A stretch of DNA of 64,000 nucleotides from Pisaster brevispinus (GCA_023634235.1 JAMKCF010000004.1:21298027-21362026); one strand, 5' to 3'; positions 33,979 through 45,825 are shown, counted from the first letter of the stretch. Made by a program: numbers and translations. Notes: a model not told the origin generated them from the sequence alone.

Positions 33979-34570
33979 TTAAAGGTACATGGCTCATGGT
34001 AGGTTCATAGATTCAGGTTTGTCAATGAAATGCTGATATGTAGACACTCAAACGAAGAATAGTATTAGCTGTTGCAAACTGCTAACCAACCAAAAGGACC
34101 TACGGTATAAATGCACAAAAATAGTTAGTGGCCTGACATTTCGACCCTAGCAGAGTCTTTCTCGTGTCGACCCTAGCAGAGTCGTTCTCGAAGCCTTCAA
34201 GGAAGACTCTGCTAGGGTTGAAACGTCAGGCTACTAACTATTTTTGAAAAAATATCAAACGGTTACAATGTTTTCACAAGAAAGTTAAATCCATCAACAT
34301 TTAGTGAGGCGACAGCAGGTACCAACTGCATCTCTAGCCGCAGCATTGGCGAATGGACACCAACCCTCAGAAATATGAGAAACAATTCATGCATGAATCG
34401 TTTCTCAGTTTTCAAATGTTTTTATTGATTTCTAACCAACGGGGGCGAAATAATTTCAGACGAAATAATTTCACAGGAAGCTTACTACCATTACCATCTT
34501 TATAACAAGTAAGCTTTCGGATTGAAATTACACAAAAAACATTTCTGGGGCCATTACTAAAGTAAAACCC
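33979..34570. mobile_element. MITE family C, copy 4, interrupted by a hairpin element
   Basis: The left end TTAAAGGTACATGG ... TTCATAGATTCAGG and the right part (ATTTAGTGAGGCGACAGCAG, then GCGAATGGACACCAACCC) match family C. Between about 34056 and 34261 there is a foreign block with its own inverted repeat (see the hairpin element). The end at 34500-34565 repeats the CTTTATAACAAGTAAGCTTT motif found at 19650-19675. Confidence 0.68.
34056..34261. repeat. Hairpin element D, copy 3, inside MITE family C
   Basis: Left part GTATTAGCTGTTGCAAACTG and GACCTACGGTATAAATGC. From 34120 the inverted arms are ATAGTTAGTGGCCTGACATT TCGACCC ... AGAGTCTTTCTCG and GACTCTGCTAGGGTTGAAAC GTCAGGC. An extra direct copy of the TCGACCCTAGCAGAGTC motif lies between the arms. 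Confidence 0.72.
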
Positions 34571-36799
34571 TAGCTTTGAATCACACGTGACTGTAATATA
34601 TATAGATAAACGGAGAATTGCACTGAGCTCTGATCAACACAAATGAACAAACAAGTCAACGTGTAGTCTTCAACACCCATCAGTCAACCAGCTCATTAAG
34701 TCCAAGTACATCTTTGTTTCTTTAATCAGCAAACAATCCATACTCTACTGTGATACGCGAGACAGAGGTGTCCTTCTAAGCTCCCTAATTAACAAACATA
34801 AGACACAGTCAGTGTGTCTTAAATCAAATCAACACGGGATTGATTGGGCGGGAACTCCATGCATATATGCACAATATGCAAACCCAAACAGTACTCGGTG
34901 AAACATGGACAAACTTCTTTAATGTGATGTTTGACTTTGGTAACGAAACATCGCCAACTAAGATGTGCTGAGAGTGTCTTATTTCTGAGGAAGCAGTCGA
35001 GGAGGTGATGAAGTCAGGCGCGTGACAATAGCATCTCCAGTAAAGGCTAGAGTGGGTTTGATATGCAGACAGACAAGAACGGATGTCACTTTGCTGTCAC
35101 GAAACTTAAAGTCCGAGAGGAGTTCTTAATGGACGGTCGTGTACTTGATCGCTAGAGGAACCCGAGACCGAATGGGGGTGACTGCAGGGGGAGCCAAAGT
35201 GATAACCAATTCAGTAATATGAAGACTTTACTAAAAGAGCGCCCCAGATGTGCTTTTTTATACCCTTGAAACACGAAGGGAAGTAAATTGAGGGTGAAAC
35301 TTGCGGGGCAACTGTAAAAAGAGAGCATCCAAATTCTGAAGTGCTCCTTAATTATACACAAAAACCTGAAGTGGAAAGGAGACTGAGTTTATGGAAAGTT
35401 CACGTGCTGTCTATAACAACACCAAAATTGATGGACATCGAAAGATACAGAGAGAGTTTGATGTTTTTCTTTGTCATGAACGGGTACTCCAAATACTCTT
35501 GAACCCTAGAGTCAACAGCGAGAGGTAAATTATACCATAACCAGTAAAATTAAAGAAGGTCTTTAAGTAAAAAGGTTTTTAAAAATGCAAAACAAGTACT
35601 TTCTGTGATGACTTGTGGCAAACAAACTTTGTGCTGTTTGAACAAATTTTTTCAACAAAAATTTGTATAATTGTAAACATTTAAACTTGTTCCTAACAAG
35701 TTTTATTGGTTGCCGACAGAGAAGACATTCTGAGCAAAGTCAATCACAAGATGATTCGATCCATATTTTAAGTTAGAACTTTAAAAAAAAAACTCTTGTA
35801 TAATATTCCGAGTCGGTTTTTTCTGTCCACTTGCATTACTGTACGCCAAATAAAAAGTACCGCACGACTTCCAAATGACCAGGACGGCAGCACACCTTTT
35901 TCTCACCACCTGAATTCTCTCTGGAAGCTATTTTGCTCAAGTTTCTTTTCACAGGAGAAAAATAATACAGAGCCTACAGTCATTGACAGGACTAATGCCA
36001 ATTGAAACTTAGCGCCCCAAACCCGCAACCCCCCCCCCCCCCACCCAAAAAGGAGTAATAGTATTAAACAAAGCAAGAATCCCAATCACCGTTGTACCTT
36101 TAAAGCCTGTGAACATGATTTGCCGATGGCAAGAATAGCAAGAGTAGACAAGGTGGACCCCAAGCAAATACTGACTTTATTTCCATCAAGGCGTACGCTT
36201 GTTTAAATATCAAAGTTATATACCTACCCCTTGTGGGTCTTTCTCTTCTCTTACAGGTTTCCTCTTCAACTTTTTGCCCGCGGGCAACGAGAAGAGATGA
36301 CGCTGATGAGAGGCATCATGTTTTATAACGCCCACTGCCCACCTAAAGACAACTAGCTTCCCAATATAAAAATCTCAAGATTTAGGGATGTGTCCAAACT
36401 GCATGGCAGGCCTTAAAAAAAACAAAAACGAGGAGAGAGTCGCAGGCCCTCTAAGCAATCTTGACACGGTGCCCACATCAATTTAACCTTCCCTAAAGGT
36501 TTAATTGAAGCATGTAGCTTAATCTACCTGGATCAAGTTTATTTCACACGGATACAATGACAAAAGAAAACAGACAAAAACCTATGAGCAATTTCGACAC
36601 GATGCCCACAGCCAAAATCAAAGTGTTAAGAAAAAAAGAAGAAGAAAAAAAAAAAAAACCCATCCTGCTCTACATGTGCAGTGCATGTATGTGCAGTGCC
36701 AAGACAATGAAGATGTCAGCCAGAGCAGAAAACACATTCAGGAGGTTACATCCTCCAGGACGAGGAAACAAGATTAGGTCCTAACAACACAAAGTGAAA

Positions 36800-37212
36800 T
36801 AATACTAATATATTGTATTTGTATAGCGCCTACTGCAGGCCAGCCTCTAAGCGCTTAACATTCAGTATTTCCTGCAAGGTATTTGGGGCTACGTTTGAAG
36901 TATGAGACCTACTCCTTTACATAGCACCTTGTAATGGTTTACAAGGTGCTGTGGCGCAATATGCAGCCGATCAAACCAGGAACACCGGGGCAGACCCCTT
37001 CTCTTTTCGATAAGTGCACTGGGTTCTTTTTCGTGCGTTACACAACACACGGGACCAACGGCTTTACGTCCCATCCGAAGGACGAAGCAATCATGGTTAA
37101 GTGTCTTGCTTAAGGACACAGGTGTCACGACCGGGGCTCGAACCCACACTCTGCTGATCAGAAACACCAGAGCTTGAGTCCAGTGATCTTATCCACTCGG
37201 CCACGACACGCC
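36800..37212 (-). mobile_element. tRNA-Leu-derived SINE, complete minus-strand copy
   Basis: Read on the minus strand it begins GGCGTGTCGTGGCCGAGTGG, keeps an ACTCAAGC anticodon loop and a box B (GGGTTCGAGCCCC), and ends with AGCGCTTAGAGG ... GCGCTATACAAATAC before an AT-rich end. The body matches copy 1 closely over the palindromic stretch around 36940-37080. Its tail has CTGCAGTAGGCGC, as in the piece at 53070-53142, so it represents a second tail variant of the family. It is in the same orientation as the host gene. Confidence 0.87.
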
Positions 37213-37237
37213 ACAAAGATGATAAGAACAACGGATA

Positions 37238-37439
37238 CAGGGCTGCCAAATATCTCCATCTTCTGATCAGGTAGATTCTGCACAACAATCCCCGGAGATA
37301 TTTGAAACTTCATTCAACACAAAAGGGAAAACAAGTTTCCATAATCAGGGAGACTGTCAAATTTGTTCACCAGACCATGGAAAGATTGGTCTATTTTCAG
37401 GGAACCTTCTGCAGAATCAGGCAGAGTTGGCAGCTCTGG
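37238..37439. mobile_element. Element with CAGAGCTGCC ends, copy 1
   Basis: Left end CAGGGCTGCCAAATATCTCC, right end AGTTGGCAGCTCTGG. Shares TTTCCATAATCAGGGAGACT and TTCTGCAGAATCAGGCAGAG with the copy at 60541-60738. It begins 26 bp from the head of a SINE copy. Confidence 0.75.
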
Positions 37440-37639
37440 GGACAGTCTGTCCCATTTTCACTATTGAGACATCCCTGCATCAACAAGACTTTTTACAAGT
37501 CTTCCACTTGCCCTTCCTCAAGCCTCATCGGCCAGTTCTTTCAAGCAGTTACTAAAAACCCTATTTGTTCACACTCTAATCCAAATTAGTATATATTTGC
37601 TGCTCTTCGCTTTAGCATATTGTTGAGCGCCTAGAGCAA

Positions 37640-37805
37640 AGCCTGGACTTTTAACTTTGAGAGGGCAAGGCCATTTTCATTTTGCAAAGGGCACTTCCAC
37701 TGGAAAATCTTAAAGTCTACGGGAAACCTTCAAAGGGGCACTAAGGTCAAGGCAAAGGGCAACAGAGGCCATGACCTCCACGACCTTCGTGTAATTCCAG
37801 TCCTG
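37640..37805. mobile_element. Palindromic repeat R, copy 1, inserted in a LINE tail
   Basis: AGCCTGGACTTTT at the left and ATTCCAGTCCTG at the right form the short inverted ends. The interior (GGCCATTTTCATTTTGCAAA, GGGCACTTCCACTGG, CAACAGAGGCCATGACC) matches the copies at 50986-51154 and 56895-57052. The flanks on both sides are LINE-tail sequence. Confidence 0.76.
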
Positions 37806-37862
37806 TTGAGCGTGACGGAATTGTGCGTTATATAAGAAGCCACTATTATTATTATTATTACT
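37806..37862 (+). mobile_element. LINE/SINE 3' tail fragment
   Basis: The fragment TGAGCGTGACGGAATTGTGC GTTATATAAGAAGCC plus ATT repeats is the tail found at the 3' end of the tRNA-Leu SINEs. Here it follows a decayed LINE ORF2 end (37480-37640) instead of a SINE body, with a short palindromic repeat inserted between. It is therefore most likely the tail of a LINE. Confidence 0.7.
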
Positions 37863-38947
37863 AAACATTGAGGTCGACATGTATGAACTAGAATATCTTG
37901 ATGGCTTATACACAGTTTCCTTTTTGAAGGAGAGAAGGACCCATTGGTGGAAGAGTGGAGGGGGGGGGGGGTCCTAGCTGGTTTTAGCCTTCTCTCCTTG
38001 ATGGATCACCATTATATCAACTTCTTCACCAGTAGAAATTGTCCACTTACAACCGTCACACACAAACAAAAGATTTTCAGTCAAATTCAAGCTCTACAGA
38101 TTACAGAAAGTGAACAATTAGTTACAGAGAATTTACTCTAAATGCTCAGATAAGTCCGGGACCGTGAACTAAACCTGACCTATCATGATGCTATAGCCAC
38201 TATCCCGCATTTTTTTCCCCCAATCCTTTCGTTAATTCAGGCATAAAATTGCGCATTAAGTTGTTAAGCTCAAAATAACCCTCCTGACCAAGTGAAATTG
38301 ATTATCTCGGCATGTGGGCGCCACAATTATTCTCACTGGCAGAAATTGGGGGGGGGGAGGAGGGGAGGGGAATCTGATATACAGCTTCAAATTTCATAAA
38401 TGTGATTAAAGGTACAGTAGCATTCGTCGTTAGCGACAACAAAAATGTGTACAATTAATAAAGAAAGACATTTGTAATCTCAACTACATCGCCGGAGAAT
38501 GTAGGACAACAACATGGAGGATGTATGACAAACACTGTCCGATGCTGCAAGAGTCTATGCCATTTTGTGATTGGCTTATTCCTAGACTAGTGTGTTTGTT
38601 ACGCTTTCATTTCTCCTGTAAGTACGTACTTAAATCATCAGCTTTTTTGAGCGTGGTGCTCGCACTAGGTGAGGCTTTATTGCTGAATGGAAACCAAAGC
38701 TACAAACTCGCCTGAGACATCATAGTTTCCTTCCTCCATGCATAGACATAGCGTAGGAAGGAAAGAGAGGGGACCAGTCTAAATGCTGCATCAACTTATA
38801 CTGACTTGAGGTAGGAAAGCATACTAGAAATAAGCCAATCACAAAATGGCAACGACTCTTGGGAAACGTTGAAGACCAATCAGACAAAATTGAAATTCTC
38901 AAATAAAAGATGGACTTTTTCATTCGCTCATTCTATTATTTCCTTAC

Positions 38948-39061
38948 CTCCACAGCATGGACCTTGGCCTCCAGCATCTTTTCCATATTGGCCGCCATTT
39001 CTTCCACAATCTCTTTGCCATTGGCCCTCTCCACTCTCATGTCATCTCGTTTTTCATATTC
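38948..39061 (-). CDS. CACNA2D3: CACNA2D3/4-like exon 3: VWA_N helical segment
   Basis: The 114-nt phase 0-0 exon has an acceptor GTGTTTCAG and a donor GAG|GTAAGG. It encodes 38 residues: it starts EYEKRDDMRVERANGKEIVE, then has the M-A-A-N-M-E-K-M-L-E motif, and ends A-V-E. In vertebrate alpha2/delta-3 the same stretch runs E-Y-E-K-D ... K-N-M-E-E-M-F ... E-A-V-R. It is highly charged and probably alpha-helical. A hAT-like MITE with a perfect 8-bp target duplication lies only about 126 bp upstream of the acceptor in the sense of transcription, so the branch-point neighbourhood has been reworked by an insertion. Confidence 0.95.
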
Positions 39062-39179
39062 CTGAAACACAAATGGTTTGACAAATTCAATGCTTTATTT
39101 AGTAGGATTTGAAGCAGATTAATCTTAACACTGTAAACCTACTCAACCAGATCTGCTGCAGTTTCGCACAGTTGACCTG

Positions 39180-39394
39180 CCACTAGTTAGTCTTGGTTCC
39201 AAGACTCTTCAGTTATGTAGTCACGAACAGACACGTAGTCATGAAAACCTAACCTCTGTCTAAACCGCTATCGCTCCCACGAACCGCTCACCGTTAGTTT
39301 CGTGGGGTGATAGCAGTTACAGGAATGATAGTGACAAGGTTTTTTTCCATGACTATTTGTGATATTTTACCTGGAACCAAGACTAGCCACTAGT
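39180..39394. mobile_element. hAT-like MITE with perfect 8-bp target duplication, next to exon 3
   Basis: CCACTAGT occurs at 39180-39187 and again at 39387-39394, bracketing a 199-bp block with inverted ends TAGTCTTGGTTCC and GGAACCAAGACTAG. A second inverted pair (AACCGCTATCGC / GGTGATAGCAGTT) lies inside. An 8-bp duplication points to the hAT superfamily. The element lies 126 bp upstream of the exon 3 acceptor in the sense of transcription. Confidence 0.85.
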
Positions 39395-40092
39395 GGGTGG
39401 GGATCGATGGGCTGGAAGGGAGGAATAGGTAATGATATGTACAGCATTCTCCTTTAACAGTGGTCCACTGGCCGATTGCTTGTTGTAACTTCAGAGGACC
39501 AGTTAAAATTCTGTCCAAAGTGTTCCGGCTGGCTAGTAATGCTTCCAGATGCTACAACCCCACTGCCTGCACTGATTGGTCATAATGGTTTCAAACTGCG
39601 GTACCGTACAAAGTGACAGTGTTGAAAGAAAACCGTATAAAAAATGTGGACCAGTGAAAAAGCTGGCAGACTATTGAAATGACAAGTTAACTGGTACCAC
39701 TGGCAAGTCACTGAAAAAGTTAAGGGTAAACCCAGATACAGCATAAATTATGAGGGCATTAGTGGTTTGAAGCTTCTGTATGATTGCCCTGAAAAAACAC
39801 AAAATAACCTCAAGAACAAAAAAGTGAATAAAACACACACAAAATGATCCTAAAAGGAAACATGGCTACAAAATTGGTGGAGTCTTTGTTTACAGTGCAA
39901 AAACATTGTACCTCAATTTTGCAACAACGCCGTTGTTCTAGCATAAAAATGCAAACATTTTGTATTTCGGCGCGCACCTGTGTTGTGTGTACATCCAGGC
40001 AGACAATGCCAAACTTGCGCCTAATGTAAGTGCTATTTTAGGAGATACAACGATTTTTGCACCGACAGGACGATATAAGTGAATGGTATACC

Positions 40093-40197
40093 ATGTCGCT
40101 TGGAGGATGTGGCTCCCACCATGGCCATGACAGATTCAATTACACGCTGTACCCCAAAGAATTCATAATCAGACCATCAAAGGAAAAACTACTTTGA
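40093..40197 (+). other. Short plus-strand frame with good start context, unidentified
   Basis: An ATG with ACC before it opens a 34-codon frame MSLGGCGSHHGHDRFNYTLY, then P-K-E-F-I-I-R-P, to a TGA. It lies antisense in intron 2. It looks more protein-like than neighbouring frames, but the length is too short to be confident. I do not recognise it. Confidence 0.25.
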
Positions 40198-41670
40198 TTT
40201 GCCGACAGACCACAAGGGTCTGACTATCAAATTCTTTCACGATTTAAAAAGCGATCTCCACTCAGACAAAACCAAGTCTTCAGCTCTCGTTGATAGAAAT
40301 GAACACTCCTCCCCCTCCGCCACCCTCATTGATAGAAATGAACAACCCCCCCCCCTCCACCACCATTAAAACAAAAAGGCTAAAAACAAATTCAACAGAT
40401 AATTCAAAGATCTTGTGAGCAAATCTGGGGGATATCGTTTCAAAATCAATACATGCACAACAATTGATACCATGTCTTAAGCTCGCTAAATTCAGTGTAA
40501 ATTGGATAAATCAACAACGGCCCATTCACTCATGCATCAACAACACCTCCATCCTTGGATTATGCGTAGACTCGAGTGTTTAATTTGATTTTTGCACGTA
40601 GAGACGACACTGCAACCTCTACGGCACTACCACAGCAGTGGTAGCCCTCAATAATGCAATCAAATTATATTAAGGTTGAATATTGGGGGATTTATATTTT
40701 GGTCAGTGTTAGTGCATCACCTTACGTCACAGATAGTGGCCTCCGAGAGTTATAGTTTAATGTACAATGTTATCCACATGTAGGGGTAGTCCCAGCCAGT
40801 CTACATAAAAATACAAGTACTGGTAGACCTTCTGTAAACCCATTAAAACGTAAAACCAGTCCATCTTTTAGTTTGATAAATTTTTGTTTAATAGTTTTTA
40901 TTGACGTTTTTATCCAGCCTACAACTGCTTCGTTTTAATCTCTGCTCAAAACTAACGTGAAAGTTGTACGTGTTGTAGTTTTAATCACGGGTTTTACTTT
41001 CATTCATTTGGTTCATTTTATGTTGTTATTGTTGTTGTTGTTTCAATATGTTGTTGTTCTTTACTTACTTTGTTTTATGTATATATAGATACATATTTAC
41101 ATACATATATTTAAAAAAAGAATATTCCTCTTAAAGATTTTGCATAAAAATAAAAAAATTATTGCCTTCTTCTCTCATTTTAATAGAAATGGTTTTATTT
41201 CGCATGTTAATTTTGTCTTTCTGTATTTTTTAACTCTCAGAGCCCCCTAGGAGACCACACTGCTTGTGAACTGGTTACCATGATAAAAGACTAAAAATTA
41301 ATTGATTCAATAAATAATGAAGAGAGAAACAGCAGTCACAAAAACTGATGTTCAGAATTCCTCCAAGCGTTAACAAGTTGATTAATTTAATATCAAAATT
41401 GGTTGAAGACTACGGCCTATACAAATTTAATCCAAACAATTACATTGTTCCCTTATTGCAAACAGAAAAAGTGGGAGTTGAATAAAATTACAAAGACAGG
41501 TCCAGGGGTAATATCTGACCCTTTAAAAAAAAAAAAAAACAAGTACAAAGCCTGACCTACATACAAGTATTAATATTTACCAGTATCGATTTTTATAGAC
41601 TTTTCAGGCTACTTAATAATAATCTGATTTTCGGAGACATTCCGAAAATTAAAAATAGGAAATTAGCTTT

Positions 41671-41860
41671 GGGCTGTATCCGAATTGGCGGCTATACAGC
41701 TACAGCTACAGCTGTTGCTAAGCATGTTACTCATAGCATCCTATACTTTAACGCATGATGATGTGGCGATACAATCATAGCCGTAGCCGTAGTCGTAGCC
41801 GTAGTCGTAGCCGTAGTCGTAGCCGTAGTCGTAGCCGTAGGGGCCAATTCGGACATGGCC
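41671..41860. mobile_element. MITE with expanded 12-bp subterminal array, copy 2
   Basis: Left end GGCTGTATCCGAATTGGCGG C, right end GGGGCCAATTCGGACATGGCC (inverted). The right subterminal region (about 41777-41840) is a tandem array of a 12-bp unit, GTAGTCGTAGCC, in about five copies. The left side has only three short CAGCTA units, so the array expanded on one side only. Confidence 0.78.
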
Positions 41861-42812
41861 TCAAATAAGAAGAATAAATGCCTGAGAAATGTATCCCCAA
41901 TTCATAAACCCACGATTGAAAATGTGTCACATGATTGTATTAAGTCATGGTTATAATGAACAACTTAAGAATATATAACCTGCCCGATAGTGTGGCAGAG
42001 GGTGACCCCATCCCCCAAAGAAAATGTTCCCCATACTTTAACACACTCTTTTCCTCTTGTACAGAAGTACCCCCCCCAAGAATTCCTGAGATTCCCGAAA
42101 CACAATGAAGACACAGTGGAACCCCCCCCCTCCCACCCTCCACCGTACAGTACACCATGCCACATATCGAGCACCAAGTGCAAGAATAACAGTCTACAGC
42201 AATGTCACTGTAATGTTACCACTAATAGGAGTCCAGGAACTATCCACAAAAAATGTGCTGTCAAATTAATAAGCAGACGGAAGATTTAGACTCTGCCCCA
42301 CTTCACCTTCTGTGTGAGCACGTAAGCTCGCTAAACTCCGATCAAAGTGTGCGTGAATTTGGACAGAGACTTAGGATGTGATTCACAGACGATACGACAT
42401 TATATTTACAAAGAACAGTTGTTGTGTGGTTAACTGCCAACATCTTTTTATAAAATATATTTTATTCGGCATTAGAATCAGACATACAGAGAAATTCATA
42501 ACAAGTAAACCGATTAAAAAGCCAAAGACAGCCGCAAAAAGCTGTTTAAAAACAGCCATCGAGATCCTTAGACAACTTGAAGACAGAGAAATGAAATCCA
42601 AACAAGGAAAAACTGCCCAGGAAAAGGCGAAGAATGGTAATCAAAAATGTTAAAAACTCTTATAAATTAGATTGAGAGGAGAGATGATGTTTCACTGCCC
42701 TTTTAAACTGATAATAATTAATGGAATGTTTGATGCTGTTAGGAAGTATAGTATCCATTCTTGAATTCCAGTATAAAAAAAAGAGATGTTAAAGATCTTA
42801 AAGTATCTAGAG

Positions 42813-43325
42813 CCCTGTTCGCACTGGGCTTATTTTGGGTAAACTAACCGAGCAAATGGGTAACTTAACCATTTGAAGTCCAATGCGAACAGCCCAGGAA
42901 GTTTCCCTCCCAGGTAGCTTACCCTACCCGAATTAAATTGACCAGGTCAGTTTAACCGAGCCGAAAAGTCCAGTGCGAACGCGATCTGGGTAAAAAGCCG
43001 TCCCGGTAAAAAGCCACATCCGGTCCCCAACCCGCCGCGCCACACATAGTGTACACCTATTAACTATTATGTAAGTATTTACACGTCCCACGCACATGTT
43101 ATTTACACGGACGGAAGCTCGGTTGCACTCTCGCTGTCATGCACCCCGGTCAAAGGTCACGGCAATAGCGTCCTCTTGTGTCTATCCTAAGTTAGTCGGT
43201 TAGTTTTACCGATCGTGTCAGTTAGTTTACCCACGTCATTAATCCAAGCGCGGACGCTGGTAAGTTTCACCTATTGAGATGTTAACCACGGTCTCGGTAA
43301 AACATTAATCCAATGCGAACACAGC
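42813..43325. mobile_element. MITE with GCTGTGTTCGCATTGG ends, copy 2
   Basis: A 513-bp element from CCCTGTTCGCACTGGGCTTA to CCAATGCGAACACAGC. Many internal short motifs (GGTAAACTAACCGAGC, AGTCCAGTGCGAAC, TTAGTTTACCCACG) occur in both orientations. The inside is more CpG-rich than its surroundings (for example AACCCGCCGCGCC). No coding frame. Confidence 0.8.
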
Positions 43326-43473
43326 TTACCACACCCATTACAGTGATCATAAAATCCATTACAAAAGTTACATGTATAAATGTTTGTACAAGCCACATTT
43401 TCAAGTACCCTCATCTGTGAGAAAATAACTAGACCTGTAAACACAAGATACCAATAACTCTGACGACAAGACA

Positions 43474-44074
43474 TTAAAGATCAACTTGAACGAAATTAAC
43501 CTTTTTGTTCTTTTGTTATAGAGAGGTAAATGAGTGTGTAATGTTTACATATAATTGAGTAAAACTCAATCAAAATGGTTTTATAACGTAACCCCCCACC
43601 CCCACCATTTTTGGTCAGGGTCATGCTGAGCAAAAGTGCAGACTAAGCCGAAGCCCCTAAGCGCCTAGCAATCAAAGCAGCACTGTGACGTCACACTACA
43701 GACTGGATCCAAACAAGACAATAAAAAATGCATAGCAATGAAGCTAAATAGCCATCATCCAGTCCGTGTTGTGGTGCATTTTATGTTACAACAGACTGGT
43801 TTTATGCTGGTTTTCTGAGGCACTGGTGTTTCAGTGTTGGTTTCACTTTGATTTTTATGGGTTTTTTTCCTGGGAACCATGCAGGATGCCGCCAATGGCG
43901 AGAAAAAACACATAAAAGTCGAAGGAGGGGGGGTGGGTCTAGTTTTCCCGTTCAAATTCAACAAAATTACAGGAAGGAAGCTTCACACTTATGACCAAAT
44001 AAAAACTAAACACAAACCAAACAAGGATAAACAGTCAAATTAGTTTGAGTGATTTCGTTCAAGTTCATCTTTAA
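43474..44074. mobile_element. TTAA-edged MITE family J, copy 1
   Basis: Left end TTAAAGATCAACTTGAACGAAATT, right end TGATTTCGTTCAAGTTCATC TTTAA. The 601-bp element is a partner of the copy at 49497-50095, inverted. Shared interior motifs are CAAGACAATAAAAAATGCAT, CAGTCCGTGTTGTGG and GTTGGTTTCACTTTGATTTT. TTAA at both edges suggests piggyBac-type mobility. No coding frame survives. Confidence 0.82.
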
Positions 44075-45800
44075 AAGAGACAACATTATCAATTTCAGCC
44101 TCATTGTTAAGACCAAAGAAGCTGAATGACTGTGGGTAAGGCTAAAACTGTCTCACTAAATCACACACCAACTACATGCACAAATTTGCTACATCGCCAC
44201 ACAAACTGTAAGCTGAAATATGTTTGGCTGAATGTACCAGAGTCTTGAAAGTGTTTTTTTTTCTCAAACACCCTATTTGTAATTGAATTAATTGTTCCTA
44301 TGATCAGACAAACGGGTCCCTAATTCTACAATTTTCCTCGGCAACCAGATCTAACCAATCTAATTACCGCGGTCTTAATTGAGTCAATGGAGGAGCAATT
44401 GTCTAATGATCAACGGCACTCTGTAGGTGCTAAAATTGGTGGCAAATGACTGAACGGAAAATTGTTACAAGTTCACACTGTCCCATCCCCTAGCTGCTAC
44501 GGCCATGGTTGGCCGCGCTTAACCATCTGGACACAGATAATCAGTTTATTCATGTAAGTGTACTTTCCCCAGTGCATATGCTTGGCCCGATTCATGTGTT
44601 GGAATTTAACGGATGGTATTGCTATTGGCTTGCCTATAAAAACCAAAATGTTGGCCCATTCCATGAAAAAGTCAATCAAAATTTAGTATAAAGCTCTACG
44701 GGTTTGAGTGAATTTATGTCCCACATACTAGAGCAATTTAGCAGGGGTCCCTTGCTTTGGTTGAACGCGGTTGTCAATTTTTACAAATTGCACTTAGTGT
44801 GAAAGGACAATGTTTGGACTGTCCAAGGTCCCTAGTGAAATTACCTCAAACATTGCTAAAATATGTCGGAGGTCTGTTGTGTGAAAAGGACTTTTAATGG
44901 AGTGGGGTAATACTGTTTATTTCATCCCCCACCCCACCCCACACCAGAAACTGTTCACAGTATTTTGGCCAAGAAAGAAATTTCGTTTATGCATCAAAAT
45001 TTACCTTATCAGGTCACAACACAAGTCTTTTTGTGTTTTGTTGGACTGGATCGGAGTGCACTGTTTGGTTTGGGTGTATAGGCCTACAGACAAATTTACT
45101 CAAACCTAATATTGTCATAGTATTGTGTCCACCAAATCCCAAAATGGCTTGCGAATTTATAAACTAAAACATACCAAAATAGTTGTCACTAAGAAGCCCC
45201 GATGCCCTTTTAATTCAATTTGTATATCACAATCGCTTTTAAAGTTCCGATTAAACAAATAGGTACTTGGAACCTAAAATCGTGTTTATATAAACTGTCA
45301 ACACAACAGTCATGTTTGCTTTCCTTTCTTATTGACAAGATCAGGTCTTTATGCAAACACATCCAGACTGTAAACTACGCATAGACTGACCGTGATATAT
45401 TATTGACAATTCTGTCTCATACTTCCGATGTAAATATTTCATAAATTCCATCTTTGCTCTCATGCGTGGTATTGCTAGAACATGCTTGCAACATATACCA
45501 GCCTAACCGAAAATTATTTGGTGCATGTGTCAGCAGAATACTCAGACCAGCATTTTTTTGAAATTCAAAACCAAAGTACTACAAGATCGCAAGAAGAACC
45601 CATCAAATGGTTTAGGGATATACAAGGTTATGCAGGTTGGCATTTCATTTCAGCATTCCGTATAGGGCGCCAATACAAATCATTAAAAATCAACTCAGAG
45701 CGCAATGTCTGGCAACATTGTTTCAGAACGATTTAATACATGATTGCAGAGAGTAACATTCATAACGGATTCCGAGTATGAAGGTTCGTTGGTAGGGCAA

Positions 45801-45825
45801 AAAAATAAATAAATAAATAAATAAA
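45801..45825. repeat. AAAT tetranucleotide array
   Basis: Five to six AAAT units in AT-rich intron DNA. Confidence 0.85.

Larger units (their letters stand above)
37480..37862 (+). pseudogene. Decayed LINE 3' end and tail, with a palindromic repeat inserted
   Basis: The frame YKSSTCPSSSLIGQFFQAVT followed by K-N-P-I-C resembles the L-P-x-x-L-x-x-x-x-x-x-F-K-x-x-L-K-T-x-L-F end of non-LTR ORF2 proteins, much decayed. It is followed by a tail beginning GTTGAGCGCCTAGAGCAAAG. The tail is broken at about 37640 by a 165-bp palindromic repeat and resumes at 37806, ending in ATT repeats. Confidence 0.55.
10684..38947 (-). other. Intron 3 of the CACNA2D-like gene (28.3 kb)
   Basis: The largest intron in the window, between exons 3 and 4. 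Most of its recognisable content is repeats, listed separately. Stretches longer than 300 bases where I see no supported feature are 11021-12083, 12781-13813, 13899-14526, 14912-15240, 15914-16783, 17204-17860, 18661-19598, 20048-20220, 20590-20895, 21054-22508, 22893-23846, 24700-25295, 26233-26950, 27316-28600, 28731-29488, 30000-30400, 30440-30943, 31531-32329, 34571-36799 and 37863-38947. Some of these contain repeat-free, AT-site-rich DNA that could be regulatory (for example 31930-32200), but nothing is diagnostic. Confidence 0.75.

Noticed and set aside
36557..36784. A Lys-rich plus-strand frame
   Set aside because: It passes through an A-rich run and has no recognisable motif or splice sites.
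45482..45736. An 84-codon frame that looks fairly protein-like
   Set aside because: It begins with ATG, but I see no motif, splice sites or repeat relation. Kept out of the feature list because a frame of this length is expected by chance in 64 kb.
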